From Myxococcaceae bacterium (lineage in GTDB: Bacteria > Myxococcota > Myxococcia > Myxococcales > Myxococcaceae): DNA of 64,000 nt. Positions 48,683-59,490 of the stretch are shown here, piece by piece. The DNA is taken from the NCBI GenBank assembly GCA_016926755.1, contig JAFGNZ010000010.1, positions 1 through 64,000 on the forward strand, in the 5' to 3' direction. The stretch's first letter is position 1. Every line of letters starts with the position of its first letter. Made by a program: the position numbers and the translations under genes. The notes beneath the pieces are model-generated. The model saw only the letters and a program-made list of their open reading frames with translations, was not told where the DNA came from and ran no database searches.

Positions 48683-50425
48683 TCAGGCGCTCTGCCGAAG
48701 CCTCCCCCGAGCCCCTCCCCCGGGCGCCGGCTCGCGCCTCGGCCGGGGGATCGTCCCCAGGGCACGGTGCGCCGAGCGGACCAGGGCCTCGGCCGCCCCC
48801 AGCGCCTCGCGCGTCACCTCCATGCCGGACAGCATCCGCGCAAGCTCTTGGGTCCGCTCGACCCCAGGTGCCAGGGGGACCACCTGGGAGACGGTGCGCT
48901 CCCCCTTGATTCCCTTGCGGATGAGCAGGTGGGCGTCCGCATAGGCGGCCACCTGCGGCAGGTGGGTGATGCAGAGCACCTGCCGGTGGCCGCTGACCTC
49001 CTTGATCATGCGCCCCACCACGTCCGCGATGGCCCCGCTCACCCCCGAGTCCGCTTCGTCCAGCACGTAACAGCCGCACCCGTCACTGTCGGCCAGGGCG
49101 CGCTTGAGGGCCAGCAGCAGCCGGCTGGCCTCGCCGCCCGAGGCCACCTTGGCCAGCGAGCGCGGCGGCTCTCCCGGGTTGGCGCTGAAGAAGAACTCCA
49201 CCTCGTCCGTGCCCTCGGGCCGGAGCGCGCCGCCGGGCGTCACCCGCACCTCGAAGGCCGCCTTGCCCAGCGCCAGCCCCTTGAGGCCCTCTCGCACCTG
49301 GAGAGAAAACTCCCCCGCACACGCCGCGCGAGCCCGCGACAGGGCTGTAGCACTCTCTCTGGCCCGAGCCTCGGCGGCCTGCCGCTCCCGCGCGAGCCCC
49401 TCCAGGATCTCCTGGCGGTTCTCCAGCGTGGACAGCTGCGCCTCCAGCTCCCCGCGCTTGTGGAGCACCCCCTCCAGCGAGGTGCCGTGCTTGCGGCACA
49501 GCCGCTTGATGGCGTCCAGGCGCTCCTCCACCTCGCCGAGCCGGGCCGGGTCGGACTCGAGCCCCTCCGCGTAGCGGCTCAGCCGGCGCTGCGCCTCCTC
49601 GAGCTCCGCCATCGCCGTGCCCAGCGCCTGGACGATGGGCTCCAGCGTCGAGTCACACCGCGCCGCATCGTTGAGGAGCCCCAGCGCCCGCCCCACCGTC
49701 TCCAGGGCGGAGCTCTCGTCGCCGGAGACGAGCAGCTCTGCCTCGGAGGCCTGGCGCTTGAGCTTCTCCGCCCCCGCCAGCCGGCGCCGATCCAGGTCCA
49801 GCTTCACGTCCTCGCCCGGCTCCGGATCCAGGCGGTTGAGCTCGTCGAGCTGGAAGCGCAGGAACTCGGCGCGCTCCCGCACCCGGGCCTCATCCCCGCC
49901 CAGCGCCTCCATCCGCGCCTCCACCTCTCGCAGCGCGGCGTAGTGCCGGCCGTACTCCTCGAGCGCCTCGCCCAGGTTGCCGTACCGATCCAGCAGCGTG
50001 CGGTGCAGGCTGGAGTCGAAGAGGCTCACGTGCTCGTGCTGGCCGGCGATGTCCACCAGCCCCCGGGTGAGCCGGCCCAGGACGCCCACCGTCACCAGCG
50101 AGCCGTTGACGTACGCCTTGCCGCGCCCGTTGCGCCCCACCACGCGGCGCACCAGCATCTCCTCGCCCAGGTCCGGCAGCCCCAGCTCCTCCAGGCGCGC
50201 GGCCACCGCGGGGGTGCACGCGAAGACCCCCTCCACGGAGGCCTCCTCCCGCCCCGCCCGGATGACGTCCGCGTCCGCCCGGCCGCCCAGCAGCAGCCCC
50301 AGCGCATCCACGAGGATGGACTTGCCCGCCCCGGTCTCCCCCGTGAGCACGGTCAACCCGGCCCCGAACCCCACCTCCACCTCTTCAATCACCGCCACGT
50401 TCGAAATCCGAAGTCCCAGAAGCAC
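48683..50425 (-). CDS. recN: DNA repair protein RecN
   Basis: 580 residues. An SMC-like ATPase: the N-terminal head has LTGETGAGKSILVDALGLLL (Walker A, about 30-49), two coiled-coil arms surround the hinge (about 160-370), and the C-terminal head has VASGGEASRLLLALKRALAD (signature) and GCYVLDEADSGVSGAIADVV (Walker B). It acts in double-strand break repair. GTG 50425 starts the family N-terminus (LLGLRISNVAVIEEVE). An SOS-type operator was looked for upstream and not found with confidence. The last 20 residues are Arg/Pro-rich, an addition to the usual end. Confidence 0.97.
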   Translation of the reverse strand: MLLGLRISNVAVIEEVEVGFGAGLTVLTGETGAGKSILVDALGLLLGGRADADVIRAGREEASVEGVFACTPAVAARLEELGLPDLGEEMLVRRVVGRNGRGKAYVNGSLVTVGVLGRLTRGLVDIAGQHEHVSLFDSSLHRTLLDRYGNLGEALEEYGRHYAALREVEARMEALGGDEARVRERAEFLRFQLDELNRLDPEPGEDVKLDLDRRRLAGAEKLKRQASEAELLVSGDESSALETVGRALGLLNDAARCDSTLEPIVQALGTAMAELEEAQRRLSRYAEGLESDPARLGEVEERLDAIKRLCRKHGTSLEGVLHKRGELEAQLSTLENRQEILEGLARERQAAEARARESATALSRARAACAGEFSLQVREGLKGLALGKAAFEVRVTPGGALRPEGTDEVEFFFSANPGEPPRSLAKVASGGEASRLLLALKRALADSDGCGCYVLDEADSGVSGAIADVVGRMIKEVSGHRQVLCITHLPQVAAYADAHLLIRKGIKGERTVSQVVPLAPGVERTQELARMLSGMEVTREALGAAEALVRSAHRALGTIPRPRREPAPGGGARGRLRQSA

Positions 50426-50551
50426 ACGCCCTCCGATATCCGCTTGGGAGTCCTGACACTGAACACCCTAGCAGGTAACGCGGATACTGCACAGACGTTC
50501 CGTACGAGCGCAAGCCCGAAGGACGGCTGAGAGAGGGGGCGATGTGGGAGG

Positions 50552-53500
50552 TCAGCCTTCGTTGAACAGGTCCTGGATGTCCTGTTCGGTCAACAACCTG
50601 CCGAAGTCCCCCTCCGTCCCGAGCACCCCGGCGGCCAGATCCTTCTTGCGCTTCTGGAGCGAGAGGATCTTCTCCTCCACGGTGCCGCGGGTGATGAGCT
50701 TGTAGCTGATCACCGCTCGTGTCTGGCCGATGCGGTGGGTTCGATCCGTGGCCTGGTCCTCCACGGCCGGGTTCCACCATGGATCGTAGTGGATGACGTA
50801 GTCGGCGGCCGTGAGGTTGAGGCCCGTGCCGCCCGCCTTGAGGCTGATGAAGAACAGCGGGGGCCCGTCCGGGCGGTTGAAGTCATCCACCTTGGCCATG
50901 CGGTCCTTGGTGCGGCCATCCAGGTAGAGGTAGCTCAGGCCGCGCTTGTCGGCCTCGGCCTTGAGCAGCTCCAGCATCTCGGTGAACTGGCTGAAGACGA
51001 GCGCGCGGTGCCCCTCGGCCACCAGATCGTCCACCAGCTGCCCGAAGCGCTCCAGCTTGGCGCTGGGGGGCAAAAGCGTGTTGGGCGGCAGCTTGAGCAG
51101 GCGCGGATCGCAGCACACCTGCCGCAGCCGCATCAGCGCGGCCAGGATGGACACGCGGCTGCGCTTGAAGCCCACCTTCTCGATGCTCTCGCTCACCTTG
51201 CGGCGGCTCTCGTCGAGCACCTCGCGGTAGAGCGCGGCCTGCCCCGGCTCCATCTCGCACCAGGCGACGCTCTCCGTCTTGGGCGGCAGATCGCTGGCCA
51301 CCTCCGTCTTCAGGCGCCTCATGATGAAGGGCTGGATGCGGCGGCGCAGCCTGTCCCTCACGCCGGCGTCGTTGGCCACCTGGATGGGCTGCTCGTAGCG
51401 ATCGCTGAACCCCTCGGCGCTGCCGAGGAAGCCCGGCATGAGGAAGTCGAAGAGGCTCCACAGCTCGCTGAGGCGGTTCTCCAGCGGCGTGCCGGTGAGG
51501 GCCAGGCGCGTGTCGCTGGGCAGCGACTTGCAGGCCTGCGCGGTGGCGCTGTCCGCGTTCTTGATGTTCTGCGCCTCGTCGAGGATGACGTAGCGGAAGC
51601 CCACCTGCGAGAGCTGGTCCAGATCCCTGCGCACCAGGGCGTAGGACGTCAACACCAGGTCCACGCCCTTGAGGTCCTCGGCGCGCTCCTTGCGGTCCTG
51701 GCCGTGCCACACCATCGTCTTCAGGCTCGGGGTGAAGCGCTCGGCCTCGCGCTCCCAGTTGGCGAGCACGCTGGTGGGGGCCACCACGAGCGAAGGCTTG
51801 CGGCCCTCCTCGTTGTTCACCTTCTGCAGCAGGCTCAGGGACTGGATCGTCTTCCCCAGGCCCATGTCGTCCGCGAGGATGCCGGACAGGCCGTGCCGGT
51901 GCAGGAACCAGAGCCAGGACAGCCCCGTCTCCTGGTAGTGGCGCAGCGTGGCGTTGAGCCCCTCGGGGATGGCCACCTTGGGCACGCCGACGGTGTCCCG
52001 CAGCTCCATCATCGCCTGGCGCGCCTTGGCCTCCACCTCGGAGAACTCGCCCAGGTCCGCGAGCAGATCCAGCGCCACGGCCTGGTGCAGGGGCAGCCGC
52101 GTGCGCGTGCGGCCCGGCATCGCGCCCGCCTCCTCCAGGATGTCCGCCACGCGCTTGAGCTCGGCGGGGTCCGCCTCCGCGAAGCTGCCGTCCTTGAGGG
52201 GCACGAAGCGCCGGCCCGAGTCCAGCCACATCCGCACCGCGCCCAGGTCCACCGCCTGGTCGTCCGTGATGAACTCGGAGTCCAGCTCGAACCAGTTCAC
52301 CCCGCTCATGCCCACGCGGATGCGCGGCTTGAGCTTGGGCCGCAGGCGCACCTTGGGGGCCTGCACGCCGAAGCGCTCCCAGCTCTCCGGCATCGAGGCC
52401 AGGCCGCGCGCCCAGAACTCCAGCGCCACGTCTCCGCTGGCCTCGTAGGAGTGGGACTGGCCCTCATAGCGCAGGCCCAGCTCCGTGAGCTGCTTGCCCG
52501 CGGCGCGCTCCAGCTCCTCGCGGCGCCGGTAGAGCTTGCGGCTCTCGCTGCCCACCCCGCTCGCATAGCCCAGGTGGCTCGCCGTGGGGGACACCGGCAC
52601 CGTCGTCTGCCCGTAGCGCGCGGCGAGCTGGACCCTCACGCGCTCCGGCGTGCCCTCCAGCGTCAGCACGAAGCGCGGCTCCACCGACTCGTCCACGTCG
52701 AGGTTGTCCGCCTTGAGCACCATGCGGAAGCGCGGCAGGTGCGCGGCGAAGAAGGTCAGCACGCGATCGAGCTGCGCCGCCGGGAAGGCCATGGTCGGCT
52801 CCAGCAACCACTTGCGCAGCAGCCGGGGCGGGAAGTCCGGCTCCACCGGGTACAGGTTCTGGCCCTGGATGGCCCAGGTGCGCCGCCCCGCCAGGAGGAT
52901 GACGTCCTTGAGCGGCAGGCCCACCCCATCGGGGAAGAGCAGCTCGATGCGCGCGGTGGCCCCGTCCGGCCGGGACTCCAGGTGGATCTGCGGGCGCACC
53001 GGCGCCTCCGCGTAGATCAGCTGCGTGCCCCGGTAGATGACGCGGCGGTGGCGCAGCAGCTCGAGCAGATCGCTGAGATCCTCGTCGGAGACGACGATGC
53101 GCGAGTCGTACCGGTGCTCATGCTTGGAGAGCACGAGGAAGACGCGCTCGTCGGCCGGCGAGACGTGCGCGCCCGCCTGGAGCAGGCGCTTGACGTTGAC
53201 GGGGCCCTTCATCTGGGCATCCTGCCGGCGCACGTCCAGCACCCAGTGGCGCCCCCCCGGACCGGTGGTGGAGGACGTCAGCCGATAGAAGAACTCGTAG
53301 TCCGGCTGAGAGGAGAGCCCCAGCCAGCTCTCGACCTTGGCCAGCGCCGGCAGGCTCACCGGCTCCGCCGCGGGCGGCAGCACCGGGACGGCGATCTCCT
53401 CCTCGGGCTCGGCGGGCGCGGCGCTGGCGTCCTCGCGCGGCGGGGCGGGCTGCAGGGGCTTCTCGGGCCGCGGGGGCGGACGGAAGCGCGTGGCATAGAC

Positions 53501-53800
53501 GAGCGCGGCGGCCACCACATGCTTGCAGTGGGGGCCATAGGCGTTCCAGGACGGGCAGGAGCACGTCGAGGCGACCTTGCCATCCTTCGGCTCCAGCGCC
53601 ACCTCGTAGCGCTCGCCGGACGAGCCGGCGACCTGGGCGCTGATGCGATCTCCCTGGCGTTGCAGTCCGAAGACGCGGCGGTTCTCCGCGTACTCGCGAC
53701 CCTTCTTGAAGGTGGTGGGTTGAACCTCGGCCTTGAGGGCGCGCAGCCACTGGCCGTCCTGCGGTGGAAGAGACTCTCGGGTGTCGACGGTCGATTGCAC
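50552..53800 (-). CDS. SWIM-domain Snf2/Rad54-family helicase
   Basis: 1082 residues. The N-terminal SWIM zinc finger is [21 protein letters not shown] (about 79-98). A large middle region (about 150-600) is typical of bacterial SNF2 helicase-associated domains. The ATPase core shows [20 protein letters not shown] (Walker A, about 645), [14 protein letters not shown] (DEAQ), [20 protein letters not shown], then the second lobe with [39 protein letters not shown] and [20 protein letters not shown]. These proteins move along duplex DNA and act in repair or transcription. It is next to recN on the same strand, 126 bases upstream, a suggestive but not unusual pairing. Confidence 0.95.
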   Translation of the reverse strand: MQSTVDTRESLPPQDGQWLRALKAEVQPTTFKKGREYAENRRVFGLQRQGDRISAQVAGSSGERYEVALEPKDGKVASTCSCPSWNAYGPHCKHVVAAALVYATRFRPPPRPEKPLQPAPPREDASAAPAEPEEEIAVPVLPPAAEPVSLPALAKVESWLGLSSQPDYEFFYRLTSSTTGPGGRHWVLDVRRQDAQMKGPVNVKRLLQAGAHVSPADERVFLVLSKHEHRYDSRIVVSDEDLSDLLELLRHRRVIYRGTQLIYAEAPVRPQIHLESRPDGATARIELLFPDGVGLPLKDVILLAGRRTWAIQGQNLYPVEPDFPPRLLRKWLLEPTMAFPAAQLDRVLTFFAAHLPRFRMVLKADNLDVDESVEPRFVLTLEGTPERVRVQLAARYGQTTVPVSPTASHLGYASGVGSESRKLYRRREELERAAGKQLTELGLRYEGQSHSYEASGDVALEFWARGLASMPESWERFGVQAPKVRLRPKLKPRIRVGMSGVNWFELDSEFITDDQAVDLGAVRMWLDSGRRFVPLKDGSFAEADPAELKRVADILEEAGAMPGRTRTRLPLHQAVALDLLADLGEFSEVEAKARQAMMELRDTVGVPKVAIPEGLNATLRHYQETGLSWLWFLHRHGLSGILADDMGLGKTIQSLSLLQKVNNEEGRKPSLVVAPTSVLANWEREAERFTPSLKTMVWHGQDRKERAEDLKGVDLVLTSYALVRRDLDQLSQVGFRYVILDEAQNIKNADSATAQACKSLPSDTRLALTGTPLENRLSELWSLFDFLMPGFLGSAEGFSDRYEQPIQVANDAGVRDRLRRRIQPFIMRRLKTEVASDLPPKTESVAWCEMEPGQAALYREVLDESRRKVSESIEKVGFKRSRVSILAALMRLRQVCCDPRLLKLPPNTLLPPSAKLERFGQLVDDLVAEGHRALVFSQFTEMLELLKAEADKRGLSYLYLDGRTKDRMAKVDDFNRPDGPPLFFISLKAGGTGLNLTAADYVIHYDPWWNPAVEDQATDRTHRIGQTRAVISYKLITRGTVEEKILSLQKRKKDLAAGVLGTEGDFGRLLTEQDIQDLFNEG

Positions 53801-53940
53801 GGGTCGCTAATGCCCCAGACGAGGGGAACCTCCTCGCATACCACAGAGATGGCTCGCCGCGTGGACGGGAATACGAGACCCGTTCAGCCCGGAGCAGACC
53901 GCGCCCCCCGCGGACTCGCGGCTGTGAGAGGATCAACGCC

Positions 53941-54927
53941 ATGGCGCCCCCGGTCCGTCCCCGCGTCTTCGTCACCCGCAAGCTCCCTGGAGAGGCCCTC
54001 GGCCGACTGGGCAGGCAGGTGGAGCTGCGCGTGTGGGAGGACGAGCTGCCTCCGCCTCGGGAGGTGCTCCTCGAAGAGGCGCGCGGCGTGGACGGCCTCA
54101 TCACCCTGCTCACCGACCGGGTGGACGAACCCCTGCTGGCCGCCGCGCCCTCCCTGCGAGCGGTCAGCAATGTCGCGGTGGGGTACGACAATATTGATGT
54201 AGGGGCATGTAGCGCCCGGGGGATCGCCGTGGGAAACACGCCGGGCGTGCTCACGGAGACGACCGCCGACTTCGCCTTCGCGCTGCTGATGGGCCTGGCG
54301 CGCCGGGTGGTGGAGGCGGATGCGTACGTCCGGGCCGGCAGGTGGCGCACCTGGTCCCCCACCCTGCTGCTGGGCGCGGAGCTGCACGGCGCCACGCTCG
54401 GGCTCGTGGGCCTGGGGAAGATTGGCGCCGCGATGGCCCGCCGCGCGCACGGCTTCGGGATGCGCGTGCTGTACTTCAGCCGCCACGCGCGCCCGGCGCT
54501 GGAGGCCGAGCTGGGGCTGCGGCGCGTGGACAAGGCCACCCTGCTCGCCGAGTCGGACTTCCTCAGCCTCCACGTGCCGCTGACGCCGGAGACGCGGCAC
54601 TGGCTCGGGCGCGCGGAGCTGGCCGCGATGAAGCCCGGCGCCATGCTCGTCAATACCGCTCGCGGCACGGTGGTCGATCAGGACGCGCTCGTCGAGGCGC
54701 TCTCCCGGGGGCACCTGGGCGGCGCGGCGCTCGACGTGACCGAGCCCGAGCCCCTGCCCATGGACAGCCCGCTGCTGAAGCTGCCCAACGTCCTCCTCGC
54801 CCCGCACATCGCGAGCGCGAGCCATGTCACCCGCGGCCGCATGGCGTCCATGGCCGTGGACAACCTGCTGGCAGCGCTGGAAGGACGCCGCCCTCCCCAC
54901 TGTGTCAACCCGGAGCTCTTCAAATGA
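53941..54927 (+). CDS. D-2-hydroxyacid dehydrogenase, glyoxylate/hydroxypyruvate reductase-like
   Basis: 328 residues. The NAD(P)-binding motif is [21 protein letters not shown] (GxGxxG, about 153-172). Catalytic residues are the Arg in [17 protein letters not shown], Glu in [14 protein letters not shown] and His in [13 protein letters not shown]. The substrate loop [19 protein letters not shown] is characteristic of glyoxylate/hydroxypyruvate reductases. It reduces 2-keto acids to D-2-hydroxy acids. Its stop overlaps the apt start (ATGATGA), so the two are co-translated although the pathways have no obvious link. Confidence 0.92.
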   Translation: MAPPVRPRVFVTRKLPGEALGRLGRQVELRVWEDELPPPREVLLEEARGVDGLITLLTDRVDEPLLAAAPSLRAVSNVAVGYDNIDVGACSARGIAVGNTPGVLTETTADFAFALLMGLARRVVEADAYVRAGRWRTWSPTLLLGAELHGATLGLVGLGKIGAAMARRAHGFGMRVLYFSRHARPALEAELGLRRVDKATLLAESDFLSLHVPLTPETRHWLGRAELAAMKPGAMLVNTARGTVVDQDALVEALSRGHLGGAALDVTEPEPLPMDSPLLKLPNVLLAPHIASASHVTRGRMASMAVDNLLAALEGRRPPHCVNPELFK

Positions 54928-55472
54928 TGAACCCTGAAAACACCGACATCACCCTCGTCGATGAAGTCAAAGCCCGCATGCGCGACGTGCCGGACTTCCC
55001 CCGTCCTGGCATCGTCTTCAAGGACATCACCCCGATGCTCGCCGATCCGGCCCTCTTCGGCCGGGTCGTCAACGCGCTCGCGGCCCCGTTCCGAGGCCAG
55101 CACATCACCAAGGTGGTGGGCGTAGAGGCCCGCGGCTTCATCCTCGGCGCGCCGGTGGCGCTCGCGCTCAACGCGGGCTTCGTCCCCGCCCGCAAGCCCG
55201 GGAAGCTGCCCCACCGCACCGTCGTCGAGCGCTACTCCCTGGAGTACGGCGCGGACGGCCTGGAGATGCACCAGGACGCCGTGCTCAAGGGCGAGCGGGT
55301 CATCATCGTGGACGACGTGCTGGCCACCGGAGGCACCGCCGAGGCCACCGCGAAGCTCACCACCCAGCTGGGCGGCGAGCTGGTGGGCTTCAGCTTCCTC
55401 ATGGTGCTGGGCTTCCTGGACGGCGCGAAGCGGCTGGGCACCGACCGCGTGCGCAGCCTCATCACCCTGTAG
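54924..55472 (+). CDS. apt: Adenine phosphoribosyltransferase
   Basis: 182 residues. [20 protein letters not shown] (about 18-37), [35 protein letters not shown] and the PRPP-binding motif [17 protein letters not shown] (about 124-140) match apt closely. It converts adenine and PRPP to AMP for purine salvage. ATG 54924 or 54927 are both possible, both overlapping the previous stop. Confidence 0.97.
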   Translation: MMNPENTDITLVDEVKARMRDVPDFPRPGIVFKDITPMLADPALFGRVVNALAAPFRGQHITKVVGVEARGFILGAPVALALNAGFVPARKPGKLPHRTVVERYSLEYGADGLEMHQDAVLKGERVIIVDDVLATGGTAEATAKLTTQLGGELVGFSFLMVLGFLDGAKRLGTDRVRSLITL

Positions 55473-55495
55473 TCCCCGCTGCTCCCAAAGGGACG

Positions 55496-55524
55496 TTGAC
55501 ACCCGCCCCCGGCCTGTTTATAAA
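55496..55524 (+). promoter_or_regulatory. Sigma70 promoter of the tetR-coaD operon
   Basis: A perfect TTGACA (55496-55501), a 17-base spacer and TATAAA (55519-55524). Transcription would begin near 55531, about 26 bases before the GTG at 55557. It is the clearest promoter in the window, and its -10 lies inside the palindrome described next. Confidence 0.8.
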
Positions 55525-55548
55525 TTGGTCAACCAAACAATAAACAGG
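55513..55548. promoter_or_regulatory. 36-bp palindromic operator, probable TetR autoregulatory site
   Basis: Outer arms CCTGTTTAT and ATAAACAGG match perfectly; inner arms TTGGT and ACCAA flank a two-base centre. In total 14 of 18 positions are symmetrical. It covers the -10 and the start site, so bound repressor would block RNA polymerase. The unusually A/T-rich arms stand out in this GC-rich DNA. Confidence 0.75.
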
Positions 55549-55556
55549 ATGCCACC

Positions 55557-56165
55557 GTGGGCCGTCCATCCAACAGCGAGGAGCGCCGCCAGCAGATCGT
55601 CGCCGGGCTGCTGCGGATCATGGCCGAGCGTGGCTACGAGCGAGCCTCGGTCGCGGAGATCGCCAGGGCCGCGGGCCTGAGCCCGGGGCTGGTGCACTAC
55701 CACTTCAAGGACAAGCAGGAGATCCTCCTGACGCTGGTGGAGCAGCTCTCGGCGCGCGTGCGCGAGCGGGTGGCGGCGCGGCTGGCGCGGGTGAAGGCAG
55801 AGGACGCGCGGGCCCGGGTGGACGCGTTCCTGGAGGCCTTCCTGGCCACCGGAGCGGACGCGGATCCCGCCGCGGTGGCCAGCTGGGTCACCATCAGCGC
55901 GGAGGCCATCCAGCAGCCCGAGGTGCGCGCCATCTACGAGAAGGTCGTCCGGGAGGATCTCGAGCACCTGGAGGAGCTGGTGGGCGCGGTGACGGGGAAG
56001 CGGCGGGCCCGGACCGTGGCCGCCGGCCTCTTCGCCGCGATCCAGGGCTACTTCGTCCTCGCCGCCTCCGTCCCCGGGCTGGTGCCGCCGGGCTCCGCGG
56101 TGGGCACCGTGAAGCGCATGGCCGCGGGCCTGCTCGACGCGGCGCAGCCGCCGGAGGAGGCATGA
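55557..56165 (+). CDS. TetR/AcrR-family transcriptional regulator
   Basis: 202 residues. The N-terminal HTH runs RQQIVAGLLRIMAERGYERA and then SVAEIARAAGLSPGLVHYHF (about 8-50), classic for the family. The C-terminal ligand domain resembles the BetI-type (WVTISAEAIQQPEVRAIYEK; LFAAIQGYFVLAASVPGLVP). GTG 55557 follows an AGGA and lies nine bases beyond the palindrome at 55513-55548, which is most likely its own operator. It overlaps coaD by ATGA, so it controls at least itself, coaD and the metallo-hydrolase. The ligand is unknown; CoA thioesters would be a reasonable guess only because of the downstream gene. Confidence 0.93.
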   Translation: MGRPSNSEERRQQIVAGLLRIMAERGYERASVAEIARAAGLSPGLVHYHFKDKQEILLTLVEQLSARVRERVAARLARVKAEDARARVDAFLEAFLATGADADPAAVASWVTISAEAIQQPEVRAIYEKVVREDLEHLEELVGAVTGKRRARTVAAGLFAAIQGYFVLAASVPGLVPPGSAVGTVKRMAAGLLDAAQPPEEA

Positions 56166-56656
56166 GCATCGCCGTCTACGCCGGCAGCTTCGATCCGGTC
56201 ACCGCGGGCCACCTCTCCGTCATCCGCCAGGCCGCGCGCCTCTTCGGCCACGTGGTGGTGGTGGTCGCCGTCAACCCGAACAAGCGCACGCTCCTGAGCC
56301 TGGCCGACCGGCAGGAGCTGCTGCGTGAGGCGGTGGCCCTCCACCCCAACGTCAGCGTGGGCAGCACGGAGGGGCTGGTGGTGGACTACGCGCGAGCCAT
56401 CGGCGCCAGCGTCCTGCTGCGCGGGGTGCGCGGCGCCACCGATGCCCAGTTCGAGACGGAGCTGGCACAGACCAACCGCGCCCTGGCGCCGGACCTCTCC
56501 ACCCTCTTCCTGCCCGCCGAGGCCCACCTGGCCGAGGTGAGCAGCAGCGCCCTCAAGGAGCGGCTGGCGCGCGGCGAGGACATCTCGGCCTTCTGCCCGG
56601 CCGCCGTGGCTGACAAGCTTCGCCAACGCCTGCTCGAACCCCGGAGCCAGCCATGA
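56162..56656 (+). CDS. coaD: Phosphopantetheine adenylyltransferase
   Basis: 164 residues. Nucleotidyltransferase fold with VYAGSFDPVTAGHLSVIRQA (5-24, the T/HxGH site), VVVVVAVNPNKRTLLSLADR and LLRGVRGATDAQFETELAQT (about 86-105). The end reads VSSSALKERLARGEDISAFCP, where most CoaD proteins have ISSS-x-VRE, so the region is somewhat diverged. It makes dephospho-CoA from phosphopantetheine and ATP. Overlaps with both neighbours are ATGA, unusual for coaD, which is normally paired with rsmD. It could be a moonlighting or second copy; whether another coaD exists cannot be seen here. Confidence 0.9.
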   Translation: MSIAVYAGSFDPVTAGHLSVIRQAARLFGHVVVVVAVNPNKRTLLSLADRQELLREAVALHPNVSVGSTEGLVVDYARAIGASVLLRGVRGATDAQFETELAQTNRALAPDLSTLFLPAEAHLAEVSSSALKERLARGEDISAFCPAAVADKLRQRLLEPRSQP

Positions 56657-57399
56657 GCCTCTCCTTCATCCCCCTCGGCGTCGGCGATGCCTTCTCCGCG
56701 CTGCGCTACTCCTCCTGCCTCGCCGTGGAGGCCGAGGGCCAGGTGCTGCTCATCGACTGCCCTCACCCCATCCGCAAGATGATGCGCGAGGCCTCCGAGT
56801 CCTCCGGCGTGCCGCTCGACGCGGACCGCGTGGCGGGGGTCGCCCTCACCCACCTGCACGCCGATCACAGCTCGGGCCTGGAGGGCCTGGGCTACTTCTC
56901 CTTCTTCCTGCTGCACCGGAAGCTGCCCCTGCTCACCCACCCGGACGTGGCCCGGCGGCTGTGGGACGGGCACCTCGCGGCAGGCATGGAGGGCCTCATC
57001 GAGGAGCACGGCGAGTCCCCCCGGCCCAAGCGCTTCGAGGACTACTTCGCCCACACGCCGCTCTCCACCGAGGCGCCCGTCCGCTTCGGCCCCTTCTCCA
57101 TCGAGTGCCGCTTCACCTACCACCACCTGCCCACCACGGCCCTGCGCATCCGCGCCGGCGGCAGGTGCCTGGGCTACAGCGCGGACACGGCCTTCGACGA
57201 GGGGCTGATCGCCTGGCTGGCCGAGGCGGACCTCGTGGTGCACGAGACGAACTACGGCGTCCACACGCCCTACGCGAAGCTGGCCGCGCTCCCCGCCGAG
57301 CTGCGCGCCCGGATGCGGCTCATCCACTACCCGGACGACTTCGAGCTCCAGGCGAGCGTCATCGAGCCACTCGCGCAGGGGCGCCGCTACACGGTATGA
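56653..57399 (+). CDS. Metallo-beta-lactamase-fold hydrolase
   Basis: 248 residues. The metal motif is VALTHLHADHSSGLEGLGYF (HxHxDH, about 67-72); a downstream His is in FTYHHLPTT, an Asp in LGYSADTAFDEG and a last His in RLIHYPDDF, so both zinc sites are complete. It resembles the RNase Z/phosphodiesterase-like branch with short length. The substrate is not known. It overlaps coaD by four bases. The hairpin at 57408-57431 begins nine bases after its stop. Confidence 0.9.
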   Translation: MSLSFIPLGVGDAFSALRYSSCLAVEAEGQVLLIDCPHPIRKMMREASESSGVPLDADRVAGVALTHLHADHSSGLEGLGYFSFFLLHRKLPLLTHPDVARRLWDGHLAAGMEGLIEEHGESPRPKRFEDYFAHTPLSTEAPVRFGPFSIECRFTYHHLPTTALRIRAGGRCLGYSADTAFDEGLIAWLAEADLVVHETNYGVHTPYAKLAALPAELRARMRLIHYPDDFELQASVIEPLAQGRRYTV

Positions 57400-57407
57400 G
57401 GGGGCGC

Positions 57408-57427
57408 CCACTCCACACCCCCGTGGA

Positions 57428-57431
<4 letters not shown>
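57408..57431 (+). terminator. Hairpin between the metallo-hydrolase and ABC transporter genes, covering a possible start codon
   Basis: A perfect 9-bp stem, CCACTCCAC with GTGGAGTGG, and a six-base loop. The right arm contains the GTG (57428) that is the likely start of the ATPase gene. It has no U-tract and may act as a translation block as well as, or instead of, a terminator. Confidence 0.45.
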
Positions 57432-58404
<973 letters not shown>

Positions 58405-58408
<4 letters not shown>

Positions 58409-59442
58409 AGAACTCCCCCCATGCGCTGGCCCAGCTCCTGCTGTTCCGGATGCGCGGGTTCCTGCGCGAGCCCGCGGCGCTCTTCTGGGTCTTCATCTTC
58501 CCCATGCTCACCGCCCTGGCGCTCGGGCTCGCCTTCCGCGACCGCCCGCTGCCCGAGCTGAAGGTGGCCGTCGTGGACGGGCCCGAAGCAGCTCGGCTCG
58601 TCCCCGCGCTGGAGGCGGTGGAGGGGCTGTCGGCGACGCGGATGTCCGAGGCGGAGGGTCGCGACGCGCTGCGCCGTGGCAAGGCGGCCCTGGTGCTGCT
58701 CCCGGGCCCCCAGCCCAAGCTGATCGTGGATCCCATGCAGGAGGAGGGGCGCACCGCGCGGCTGATGGTGGTGGACGCGCTGGAGCGGCTGGAGGGCCGC
58801 CAGGATCGCCTGAGCGTGCAGACCCGCAAGGTGACGGCCCCCGGCTCGCGCTACATCGACTTCCTCATCCCAGGCCTGCTCGGCTTCGGGCTGATGTCCT
58901 CCAGCCTGTGGGGCCTGGGGTGGGCGCTGGTGCAGATGCGCACCGGCAAGCTGCTCAAGCGGCTGGTCGCCACGCCCATGAAGCGCAGCCAGTTCCTGCT
59001 CTCCTTCATGCTCGGCCGCAGCGTGCTCGCCCTGGCGGAGATCCTCTTCTTCGTCGTCTTCGCGCGGCTGCTCTTCGACGTCCGGCTGGCCGGCAGCCTC
59101 CTGTCCTTCGTCGCCCTCGGGCTCTGGGGCTCGCTGTCCTTTGGAGGGCTCGCCGCCTTCGTCACCAGCCGGGCCGCCAACTCCGAGACGGCCAGCGGGC
59201 TGATGAACCTGGTCAGCATGCCGATGATGGTGCTCTCCGGGGTGTTCTTCTCCGCGAGCAACTTCCCCGACTGGCTCCAGCCCTTCATCAAGGCCCTGCC
59301 GCTCACCGCCCTGAATGATGGGCTGCGCGGCATCATGCTGGACGGCATGCCCTTGCTCGCCCTCTGGCCCCAGGGGCTGATACTCGGCGTGTGGGGGCTC
59401 ATTCCCTTCCTGATCGCGGTACGCTACTTCAAGTGGATGTAG
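58405..59442 (+). CDS. ABC-2 type transporter permease
   Basis: 345 residues. The first TM (about 24-45, ALFWVFIFPMLTALALGLAF) is followed by an extracytoplasmic domain (about 50-150), then five TM segments, among them DFLIPGLLGFGLMSSSLWGL, ILFFVVFARLLF and LILGVWGLIPFLIAVRYF. This is the standard DrrB/YhhJ-like layout. GTG 58405 overlaps the ATPase stop. Cargo could be a lipid, glycan or drug; nothing in the sequence tells. Confidence 0.92.
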
Positions 59443-59477
59443 CGCGGCCCCAGGGAGGGTAAGGTTCGCGCCCCCCT

Positions 59478-59482
59478 GGAGG
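59478..59482 (+). promoter_or_regulatory. Ribosome binding site that points to a TTG start
   Basis: GGAGG lies eight bases before TTG 59491 and overlaps the alternative GTG at 59482, which therefore cannot use it. Confidence 0.5.
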
Positions 59483-59490
59483 TGACGTCC

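Noticed and set aside
50426-50551. Possible LexA/SOS box before recN
   Set aside because: ACGTTCCGTACG is palindrome-like but fits none of the SOS box patterns I could name; too weak to report as a site.
50735-54202. A 1155-codon open frame on the + strand
   Set aside because: It is the shadow of the Snf2 helicase, with Leu/Glu/Arg/His-rich low-complexity text and no motif.
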